From Oscillospiraceae bacterium (lineage in GTDB: Bacteria; Bacillota; Clostridia; Oscillospirales; JAAYXM01): a stretch of DNA of 39,388 nt. The position numbers and the translations under genes are program-made. The stretch lies in NCBI GenBank assembly GCA_017435965.1, contig JAFSEA010000095.1, positions 1 to 39,388 of the forward strand, read 5' to 3'. Below, in pieces: positions 33,236 to 39,388 of this stretch (its first letter is position 1; each line of letters starts with the position of its first letter). The notes beneath the pieces are model-generated. The model searched no databases. It was not told the DNA's origin and worked only from the letters and a program-made list of their open reading frames with translations.

Positions 33236-33264
33236 TTGCCAAGAGTTGAATTTCGTGTTATGAT
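33236..33264 (+). promoter_or_regulatory. Promoter of yitT-like gene
   Basis: TTGCCA (33236-33241) and TATGAT (33259-33264) are separated by exactly 17 bases, 73 bases before the ATG at 33338. Confidence 0.65.
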
Positions 33265-33337
33265 ATAGTAGATGAAGAAGAAGCATATAGTTTTAATCGA
33301 GAATGTATCCCATTCACAATGGAAGTGAGAAGATAAA

Positions 33338-34231
33338 ATGACTTTACCCACCAAGAAAATTTCCGGCGCAAATGTCAGGAAAGCCATTTTGGATTACCTT
33401 ATAATCCTCATCGGAGCTTCCCTTTTTGCGGCTTCTTTCAATGCCTTTATTGACAAGTCAGAAATACCCATTGCCATGGGTGGTATTACCGGTATTTCAA
33501 TGGTTTTAAATCGTTTTACCGGTCTTTCTATGGGCGTTCTCACATTTCTTGTAAATGTCCCCTTTCTCCTCCTTGGGCTTTGGAAAATCGGCGGACGATT
33601 TATGGCAAAAACAGTTTTTGCATCAGTAGTTCTTTCCATCGCAATGGATCTTACCGTGGCAATTCCCACTCTTACCACCGATCCAATGCTTTGTGCAATA
33701 TATGGCGGTCTCGGCACGGGTGCCGGTTTAGGACTTGTTTTCATCCGTAACGGAAGTACTGCAGGCACCGATATTGTCGGGCTTGTTCTTAAGCAGAAAT
33801 ACACGGGGATTCCCCTCGGAAAGCTCGTTCTCGCAGCGGATACCGTTATAGTCATCTGTGCAGCCTTTGCTTTTAAAGACCCAAACAGCGTTCTTTTTGC
33901 AATAATCAAAATGTATGTAGCGTCAATCGCAACAGATGGCGTAATCTACGGATTTACAACAGACAAGCTTGCGTATATTATTACCGAAAAAGCCGATACT
34001 ATCAGCAAACTGGTTATATCGGAGCTTCACCACGGTGCCACCATTCTCACCGGTGAGGGTGCATTTACCAACGCACCGAGAAAGATGATTATGTGTGCAA
34101 TAAATCCAAATCAAATAGGACTTCTAAAAGAAATTGTCCGTGAAAATGACAATGATGCGTTTATGATAGTCACAAATACCCACGAGGTTCTTGGATTCGG
34201 ATTCAAGCCGAACGTCAAATCAAACCTTTAA
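33338..34231 (+). CDS. YitT-family membrane protein (DUF161 plus DUF2179)
   Basis: The 297-residue protein has five or six transmembrane helices in residues about 15-205 (typical motifs GGITGISMVLNRFTGLSMG and GSTAGTDIVGLVLKQK) and a C-terminal cytosolic DUF2179 domain (about 210-290, GATILTGEGAFTNAPRKMIMC). YitT proteins are widespread in Firmicutes and have no proven substrate. It has its own promoter. The following ABC ATPase gene starts about 40 bases later and may be co-transcribed. Confidence 0.92.
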   Translation: MTLPTKKISGANVRKAILDYLIILIGASLFAASFNAFIDKSEIPIAMGGITGISMVLNRFTGLSMGVLTFLVNVPFLLLGLWKIGGRFMAKTVFASVVLSIAMDLTVAIPTLTTDPMLCAIYGGLGTGAGLGLVFIRNGSTAGTDIVGLVLKQKYTGIPLGKLVLAADTVIVICAAFAFKDPNSVLFAIIKMYVASIATDGVIYGFTTDKLAYIITEKADTISKLVISELHHGATILTGEGAFTNAPRKMIMCAINPNQIGLLKEIVRENDNDAFMIVTNTHEVLGFGFKPNVKSNL

Positions 34232-34271
34232 TCCGAGATATCCGGTAATAAACCGAAGAGGATGTTTTCTT

Positions 34272-34934
34272 TTGATTGAAGTTACAAATCTCTCAAAGCA
34301 TTATCGGATAAATTCAGGAGATGTTTTTGCTCTCCGAGATGTAAATCTTTCTGTGTCCAAGGGTGAGTTTCTCGCCATTGTCGGAACGTCCGGCTCAGGA
34401 AAGACCACTCTTATGAACATTCTCGGTTGCCTTGATAAACCCACATCCGGAAGTTATCGCCTTGATGATATGGATGTTCTTTCTCTTAAAAGTTCTCAGC
34501 TTGCAGATATCAGAAACAGAAAAATAGGTTTTATTTTTCAGGGCTTTAATCTTCTTGAAAAAATGACAGCCATTGAAAATGTTGAACTTCCGCTTATGTA
34601 CGCCGGAATTCCTCACAAAAGAAGGCGTGAAATTTCCATGTCTGCCCTTTCAGAAGTAGGGCTTTCCGAAAGACTTCATCACAAACCCACACAGCTTTCA
34701 GGTGGTCAACAGCAAAGAGTTGCCATTGCAAGGGCAATCACCCGAAAGCCGTCAATAATCCTGGCGGATGAACCGACAGGAAATCTCGACAGCAAATCCG
34801 GAAGTGACATACTGCGCATATTATCAGACCTTCATAAGCAAGGCACTACTATCGTTCTTATCACCCATGACCCTGCCATTGCAAAAAAAGCAGACAGAAT
34901 CATTGAAATTTCCGATGGTAAAATGCTCAGTTAA
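34272..34934 (+). CDS. ABC transporter ATP-binding protein, MacB/LolD type, without adjacent permease
   Basis: The 220-residue ATPase has Walker A GTSGSGKT (38-45), Q-loop Gln90, signature LSGGQ (142-146), Walker B with ADEPTG (Asp166, Glu167) and the switch His in ITHDP. Sequence style (FALRDVNLSVSKGEF, GCLDKPTSG, NLLEKMTAIENVELPL) places it with MacB/LolD/FtsE-like ATPases, which normally pair with an FtsX-fold permease. No such permease lies beside it. I use TTG 34272 as start because AGAGGA lies 9 bases upstream; no ATG fits. In-frame extension to 34191 runs back into yitT and is rejected. Confidence 0.9.
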   Translation: MIEVTNLSKHYRINSGDVFALRDVNLSVSKGEFLAIVGTSGSGKTTLMNILGCLDKPTSGSYRLDDMDVLSLKSSQLADIRNRKIGFIFQGFNLLEKMTAIENVELPLMYAGIPHKRRREISMSALSEVGLSERLHHKPTQLSGGQQQRVAIARAITRKPSIILADEPTGNLDSKSGSDILRILSDLHKQGTTIVLITHDPAIAKKADRIIEISDGKMLS

Positions 34935-34967
34935 ACATTGTAAATCCACCTTAAGGGGGTTGCTTTT

Positions 34968-35459
34968 ATGGAACGTATGGATAAATTCAATTATTACCTT
35001 GACATCGCAGAAACCGTTCTCGAGCGCGGCACTTGTCTCCGACGTAATTATGGTGCAATTATCGTGCGTAACGACTCAATCATCTCTACCGGTTATACCG
35101 GAGCTCCGCGCGGTCGCAAAAACTGTTGCGATATCGGAACCTGCAGAAGATGCGAGCTTAACATCCCAAGAGGCGAGCGTTATGAGCTTTGCAGAAGTGT
35201 CCATGCTGAGGCAAATGCCATAATCAATGCATCACGTTCGGAAATGATAGGCTCCACGCTCTATCTTGTAGGGCGAGATATGGAAACCGGCAAACTTGTT
35301 TCCGATGCGTCATCCTGTGCCATGTGCAAGCGTATGATTATAAATGCAGGAATTGAACGTGTTGTTGTCCGCAATACAAAAACTGATTACATAATTACTC
35401 TCGTTTCAGATTGGATTAAAAACGATGATTCTCTCGATGATTCGCTTTTAGGATATTAA
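34968..35459 (+). CDS. Deoxycytidylate deaminase (ComEB family)
   Basis: The 163-residue zinc enzyme has HAEANAI (His79, Glu81) and SCAMCKRMI (Cys117, Cys120) of the dCMP deaminase family, plus the GYTGAPRG motif and the extra cysteine cluster (CCDIGTCRRC) typical of the ComEB branch. It converts dCMP to dUMP for thymidylate synthesis. Despite the ComEB name no competence genes are nearby. An AAGGGGG site precedes the ATG at 34968; an internal ATG at 34977 is less likely. Confidence 0.93.
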   Translation: MERMDKFNYYLDIAETVLERGTCLRRNYGAIIVRNDSIISTGYTGAPRGRKNCCDIGTCRRCELNIPRGERYELCRSVHAEANAIINASRSEMIGSTLYLVGRDMETGKLVSDASSCAMCKRMIINAGIERVVVRNTKTDYIITLVSDWIKNDDSLDDSLLGY

Positions 35460-35484
35460 ATTTTTATTCAGGGGGATACATACT

Positions 35485-35628
35485 ATGAAAAAATTATTCA
35501 AATTCTTAGGTGCAATTGCTGCTATCGGTGCTATCATTTATGCAATCAGCCTCATTTTCACCAAAAAGAAAGCGAAAATCAATGACGTTGTTCTTGACAA
35601 ACTCATTGAGATTGATGATGAAGACTAA
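35485..35628 (+). CDS. 47-residue single-TM membrane protein
   Basis: A small frame with a GGGGG ribosome binding site about 9 bases before the ATG encodes a short basic start, one hydrophobic helix (about residues 8-27, GAIAAIGAIIYAISLIF), a KKKAK stop-transfer cluster and an acidic end (EIDDED). This order predicts a single-pass protein with an acidic tail inside. It fits between dCMP deaminase and nth with gaps of 25 and 15 bases, which supports a real operon gene. The family is unknown; it resembles small YtxH-like membrane proteins only in general layout. Confidence 0.7.
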   Translation: MKKLFKFLGAIAAIGAIIYAISLIFTKKKAKINDVVLDKLIEIDDED

Positions 35629-35643
35629 CAGCGAGGATTTCCT

Positions 35644-36309
35644 ATGAGAATTCAAGAAAGAGTCAACGGCATTGTGGCTGGGCTTAAAAAGCTTTATCCT
35701 GATGCCGAGTGTTCTCTTGCCTATAAAGAGCCATATCAGTTGCTTTTTGCCACACGACTCTCTGCACAATGTACCGATGCCCGGGTAAACATCGTAACAC
35801 GTGAGCTTTACTCAAGATATAAGACTCTTGAAGAAATTGCCGCCTGCGATATATCCGAGCTTGAAAAAATCGTGCATCCGTGCGGAGTTTTTCGTATGAA
35901 AGCAAAAGACATCCGTGCTTCGGCAAATATGCTCATTGAGAAATTCGGTGGAAAAGTCCCCGATACTATGGAGGAACTTCTCACCCTCCCCGGCGTTGGA
36001 AGAAAAACCGCCAATCTCATACTCGGTGATATTTACGGTAAACCTGCGATTGTTGCAGACACCCATTGCATAAGGATTTCCAACAAGCTCGGATTGTGCG
36101 ATACAAAAGACCCGAAAAAGGTTGAGATGAGGCTTAAACAGATAGTTCCGCCGGATGAGCAGAATATGATGTGTCATCGCCTTGTATGGCATGGCAGAGC
36201 AACTTGCACTGCACGAAACCCGAAATGCGATGAGTGCGAGCTGCGGAATTTCTGCAAGACTTACGAACAAATCAACAAAAATAAGGAGAAAACGCATGGA
36301 AATCCGTGA
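35644..36309 (+). CDS. nth: Endonuclease III
   Basis: The 221-residue DNA glycosylase/AP lyase has the helix-hairpin-helix LPGVGRKTANLIL with catalytic Lys121, the second catalytic residue Asp139 in VADTHCIRI, and a [4Fe-4S] cluster loop C188-x6-C195-x2-C198-x5-C204. It removes oxidised pyrimidines in base excision repair. Length and all key residues fit E. coli Nth. Its last 14 bases overlap the start of the first amidohydrolase gene. Confidence 0.96.
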   Translation: MRIQERVNGIVAGLKKLYPDAECSLAYKEPYQLLFATRLSAQCTDARVNIVTRELYSRYKTLEEIAACDISELEKIVHPCGVFRMKAKDIRASANMLIEKFGGKVPDTMEELLTLPGVGRKTANLILGDIYGKPAIVADTHCIRISNKLGLCDTKDPKKVEMRLKQIVPPDEQNMMCHRLVWHGRATCTARNPKCDECELRNFCKTYEQINKNKEKTHGNP

Positions 36310-37117
36310 GCAAATGAAGCTATTTCACGAAAATCCCGTTGTGGGTTGGCATGAGCACATATCCCTTTATCGTGGATATGAGAAGTTTGATATGGATAAT
36401 GCGCTCGGCACGCTGAAGGTTATGGACGAGCTTGGAATCGACAAAATCGTCACCTCCATCCCCGTTGTTGACCACAAGCGCGGTGACATTAAATATGCCA
36501 TTGCCGCAAACAACCTTACATATGAAGCAACAAAGCTTTCTCCCGACAGAATTTTTGGACTTTGTTATGTCCATCCGGGACAGCATGAGCTTGCTCTTCG
36601 GGAAATTGAACGTTGTGTAAATGAACTCGGCTTTGTGGGAGTTAAGCTTTATTATGATTATTTTATGGATGATCCGATACAACATCCTATAATAGAAAAG
36701 TGTATTGAGCTTGATATTCCCATTCTTATGCATTCAATGAAGTATTACGATGAAGGAAACAAGCTCCGCCAACCTCTCACTTCAAATGGAGTACATATGG
36801 CAAATGCCGCAAGGAAGTTTCCCGATGCCACCTTTATAATGGGGCACTTTACTATCTGCGACTGGAAATGGTCAATCAAGGCAATTGCAGATTGCCCCAA
36901 TGTCTACACGGATATAAGCGGCTCAAATTTTGACCGCCCCGGAATCGAAGAAGCAGTTTCTCTACTTGGTGCAAACAGACTTCTCTGGGGCACCGACGGT
37001 GCTTGGTCGGCAGGTGTGGGTAAGCTTTTGGGCGCTGAGCTTTCCGAAGAAGACAAAAAGACAATTCTTTCCGGACGTGACTTTGAACGCTTTCTCTGCA
37101 GAAAGAAAAAAATTTAA
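36296..37117 (+). CDS. Amidohydrolase-2 family metal-dependent hydrolase, array member 1
   Basis: The 273-residue TIM-barrel protein has a complete set of putative metal ligands: HEH (His19, His21) in VGWHEH, His146 in ILMH, His184 in IMGH and Asp234 in WGTDG. Lys117 in VGVKLYY is a further conserved residue. The family includes hydrolases and decarboxylases acting on cyclic or carboxylic substrates; no substrate can be named. The start at ATG 36296 has AAGGAG 7 bases upstream and lies inside the end of nth. It is the first of four tandem relatives. Confidence 0.83.
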   Translation: MEIREQMKLFHENPVVGWHEHISLYRGYEKFDMDNALGTLKVMDELGIDKIVTSIPVVDHKRGDIKYAIAANNLTYEATKLSPDRIFGLCYVHPGQHELALREIERCVNELGFVGVKLYYDYFMDDPIQHPIIEKCIELDIPILMHSMKYYDEGNKLRQPLTSNGVHMANAARKFPDATFIMGHFTICDWKWSIKAIADCPNVYTDISGSNFDRPGIEEAVSLLGANRLLWGTDGAWSAGVGKLLGAELSEEDKKTILSGRDFERFLCRKKKI

Positions 37118-37233
37118 AAAAGTTGCCCGAATAATCAAATTTTTCTATTTTCTTTTTTTCTCAAGCTGTTATACTTATATTGAGCCGATGAGAAATGCTA
37201 TACAAAAACATATCGGTTCAAAGGAGTATTATT

Positions 37234-38070
37234 ATGGATATTAAAGAAAAGGTAAAGCTTCTAAGCGAAACTGAAGTTGTTTCCTGGCATGAACATGTCA
37301 GCGGAATCCTCCGTGATCGTGGTGCACCGGGCGACAGACTCAACGTGGCACATTGCGATGCACAAATGGAAGTTCTTGATACGCTCGGCATAGACAAGAT
37401 TGTTGTTTCAAAGCCCCTTTCTGCCGACAAACATGCTTCTCCCGAAAAATGCATTGTTGCAAATAATATAGTTTATGAGGCAACAAAGCGTTATCCCGGA
37501 AGAATCTTCGGTCAGGCTTTTGTAAATCCCGGTTTTATCCGTGAAACTCTCAATGAGCTGGACCGCTGTGTCAAGGAGCTTGGTTTTATTGGAGTCAAGC
37601 TTTATCATCAATATTTTATGGATGATCCGGCGCAGTTTGCAATGATTGAAAAGTGCATTGAGCTTGATATCCCCATCCTTATGCATTGTGCTCATATAAT
37701 GGATCCGGCAACACGCAAACGGCAGCCCAGATGTTCTGATGGCTTCCATATGGCAAATGCCGCAAAGCGTTATCCCGAGGCAACCTTTATCATGGGGCAT
37801 ATCGGTGGCGGCGGCGATTGGAAATGGGCAATAAAAGCCATTGCCGATTGTCCCAATGTCTATGCAGATATCGGCGGAAGCGTATTCGACCGTCCGCTTA
37901 TCGAAGAATCAGTTGCACTTCTCGGTGCTGACAGACTTCTCTTTGCAACCGACGGAATGTGGTCCTCCGGAGTTGGCAAGCTTCTGGGTGCCGACATTTC
38001 CGACGAAGATAAAAAAACAATTTTTTCATCAAAAGCATTCAATAAATTTTTAAAAAAGGCAGGTAAATAA
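37234..38070 (+). CDS. Amidohydrolase-2 family metal-dependent hydrolase, array member 2
   Basis: The 278-residue paralogue keeps the metal-ligand pattern (WHEH, His19/His21; ILMHCAH; FIMGH; FATDGMW) and the array-specific signature FVNPGF...GVKLYHQYFMDDPAQF. Compared with member 1 it has an insertion after HEH (SGILRDRGAPGD...), likely a substrate loop. It has its own AAAGGAG site and a 116-base gap upstream that contains TATACT at 37170-37175 but no good -35, so it may have a separate weak promoter. The substrate is unknown. Confidence 0.83.
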   Translation: MDIKEKVKLLSETEVVSWHEHVSGILRDRGAPGDRLNVAHCDAQMEVLDTLGIDKIVVSKPLSADKHASPEKCIVANNIVYEATKRYPGRIFGQAFVNPGFIRETLNELDRCVKELGFIGVKLYHQYFMDDPAQFAMIEKCIELDIPILMHCAHIMDPATRKRQPRCSDGFHMANAAKRYPEATFIMGHIGGGGDWKWAIKAIADCPNVYADIGGSVFDRPLIEESVALLGADRLLFATDGMWSSGVGKLLGADISDEDKKTIFSSKAFNKFLKKAGK

Positions 38071-38072
38071 AA

Positions 38073-38876
38073 ATGTTTGTTGATATCAGTACATATGTAG
38101 GTCATTGGCCCTTCCGCAACCTCAAATACAATACTCTTGAGGGTCTTGACAAGCTTGCACAGGAGCACGATATAACTCATATGGTTGTATCAAATCTCAA
38201 CGGTTTCTTCTACAAGGATGCAAATGCCGCAAACCTCGAGCTTCTGGAAGAGCTTAAAAATTATAAGGGAAAGACAGAGTTCATTCCTTTTGCAATCGTA
38301 AATCCGTCATATGTTGAATGGGAAAAGGATGCCCGTGATATGGTCGCTGCAGGATTCAAGGGTTTTGAGCTTGCTCCCATCTACCACGGCTATTCTCTCG
38401 CTCCCGAAATGCTCTTTGATGAATATATGCCCAAGCACAGAGCACTTCAGGTTATGAATCTTGCAGAAGAGCTTGGGGTTCCGGTCAGAATCTGCTCAAG
38501 CTTTGAAAACTTCCGCGGCAGAAGTCCTCGTGATTCATATGATAACGTCACAGGCGATCAGCTCTATGCACTTCTTTCAAAGAATATGAACGTTCCTGTT
38601 TTTGTAACAAGCTTCTCTCCCCTTGCAGGCGGCGAAAAGTTCACAGCACTCATCAAGGAACGCAAGAATACATACTTTGATCCCACTTCCTTTGAAGTAT
38701 TTAATTCAAAGGCTGCAGAAGCTATTCTCAATGTCATTGACCAGGATCAGCTCTGCTACGGTTCACTCTCTCCCTTCAATTATATGGAGCCGACACTTCT
38801 CCGCATTGCTTATGCACCCGAGTTTGATTACGAAGCAATAAAGACAAACGGTGCAAAGGCTTTCAAGTCACTTTAA
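38073..38876 (+). CDS. Degenerate amidohydrolase-like protein lacking metal ligands, array member 3
   Basis: The 267-residue protein follows the amidohydrolase-2 barrel order (FVDISTYVGHWPFR start, VVSNLNG, FKGFELAPIYHGY, GVPVRICSSF, YGSLSPF), but every expected ligand is replaced. The first HxH is S-T-Y (Ser6, Tyr8), the barrel histidine before SSF is Cys, the AH/GH histidine is Ser in FVTSFSPL, and the final Asp of GSDxPF is Leu. I infer a non-catalytic relative, perhaps a regulatory or structural subunit of its active neighbours. It starts 2 bases after member 2 and ends 12 bases before member 4, so stoichiometric co-expression is likely. The reading frame is intact. Confidence 0.75.
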   Translation: MFVDISTYVGHWPFRNLKYNTLEGLDKLAQEHDITHMVVSNLNGFFYKDANAANLELLEELKNYKGKTEFIPFAIVNPSYVEWEKDARDMVAAGFKGFELAPIYHGYSLAPEMLFDEYMPKHRALQVMNLAEELGVPVRICSSFENFRGRSPRDSYDNVTGDQLYALLSKNMNVPVFVTSFSPLAGGEKFTALIKERKNTYFDPTSFEVFNSKAAEAILNVIDQDQLCYGSLSPFNYMEPTLLRIAYAPEFDYEAIKTNGAKAFKSL

Positions 38877-38888
38877 GGAGAATGAAAA

Positions 38889-39388
38889 ATGGATATCAGA
38901 GAAAAAGCTAAGCTTCTCAAGGAAACACGTGTTGTCTCCTGGCACGAGCATATAAATTATGAAACTCACGTCGGCAATCCAAACTATGCTTTTGCAGAAA
39001 GCTTCATCGGAGTCCTTGACACCCTTGGTGTTGATATGGTTGTTTCCTCTGTTCCCGTTGCTGCAAACAAGCATTGCACACCCGAGGAATTCATCGCCGC
39101 GAACGACCTTATGTATGAAATGACAAAGCGTTATCCCGGAAGAGTTTTCGGTCAGGCTTTTGTAAACCCCGGATATCAGAAAGAGATGCTCAATGAGCTT
39201 GACCGTTGCGTAAAAGAGCTCGGTTTTGTAGGTGTTAAGCTCTATCATCAGTATCGTATGGATGACCCTGCTCAGTTTGCACTTGTAGAAAAGTGTATTG
39301 AGCTTGACATCCCGATTCTTATGCATTCAGGTAAGGCAATGGATCCTGCAACCTGCCTTCGTCAGCCCCGTATTTCCGATGGTTCCCA
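38889..39388 (+). CDS. Amidohydrolase-2 family metal-dependent hydrolase, array member 4 (cut by window edge)
   Basis: The visible 166 codons align closely with members 1 and 2: WHEH (His19/His21), the TPEEFIAANDLMYEMTKRYPGRVFGQAFVNPGY segment, GVKLYHQYRMDDPAQF and PILMH. The frame is open to the window end, so the remaining ligands (the GH and TDG region) lie outside. AAGGAG precedes the ATG at 38889. It shares the array's Q-A-F-V-N-P-G signature with member 2, indicating a recent duplication. Confidence 0.85.
   Translation, partial: MDIREKAKLLKETRVVSWHEHINYETHVGNPNYAFAESFIGVLDTLGVDMVVSSVPVAANKHCTPEEFIAANDLMYEMTKRYPGRVFGQAFVNPGYQKEMLNELDRCVKELGFVGVKLYHQYRMDDPAQFALVEKCIELDIPILMHSGKAMDPATCLRQPRISDGS

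Overview
This window looks like chromosomal DNA from an anaerobic, endospore-forming member of the Clostridia (Bacillota). Evidence: a cotJABC spore-coat cluster, both dipicolinate synthase subunits, strong AAGGAG-type ribosome binding sites, TTGACA/TATAAT-type promoters, moderate GC, and families typical of gut Clostridia (DUF1836, YitT, AraC-controlled sugar-acid operons). I see no tRNA, rRNA, CRISPR array, transposase or prophage module.

Layout. (1) 1-4639, plus strand: small proteins in a tight run (flavin-binding PPOX-like, TfoX N-domain, short alkyltransferase-like protein, rhodanese lipoprotein, membrane zinc ribbon, SWIM zinc finger), then a PD-(D/E)xK nuclease-like protein, a macro-domain protein with a C-terminal helical domain, and a von Willebrand A protein. 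(2) 4710-7875, minus strand: a GH20 glycosidase with its own promoter, and cotJA-cotJB-cotJC. (3) 8053-9856: a lipoprotein, a non-coding segment holding a nested palindrome with a promoter and a strong terminator, and a zinc-ribbon membrane-anchored protein. (4) 10052-20353: an AraC regulator divergent from a seven-gene uronate/glycoside operon: uxaC, RraA-like aldolase, unknown TIM-barrel glycosidase-like protein, fructuronate reductase-type SDR, mannonate dehydratase, and two GH39 paralogues. (5) 20466-21920: dpaA and dpaB. (6) 21941-25196: a DUF1836 regulator divergent from an iron alcohol dehydrogenase / aldehyde dehydrogenase pair with a palindromic operator candidate. (7) 25311-31396, minus strand: a complete type I restriction-modification operon hsdR-hsdM-hsdS that runs on into an ImmA/IrrE-type metallopeptidase. 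(8) 31548-36309: mgtE with a structured leader that encodes a 27-residue basic peptide, then yitT, an orphan ABC ATPase, dCMP deaminase, a 47-residue membrane protein, and nth. (9) 36296 to the right edge: a tandem array of amidohydrolase-2 paralogues, one of which has lost all recognisable metal ligands.

How the parts fit. Region 4 is a self-contained route: exo-acting glycosidases release uronic acid units, UxaC isomerises glucuronate to fructuronate, the SDR reduces this to mannonate, and UxuA dehydrates mannonate to 2-keto-3-deoxygluconate. No KDG kinase or KDPG aldolase is present, so the in-operon RraA-fold aldolase is a candidate for the last cleavage. Regions 2 and 5 are spore-maturation genes scattered among metabolic operons. 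The observations I consider most worth follow-up are the nested palindrome (about 8698-8884), the metal-ligand-free amidohydrolase (38073-38876), the mgtE leader peptide/RNA (32968-33057), the HsdS tail plus ImmA peptidase (25311-27546), and the unknown 718-residue protein in the uronate operon.
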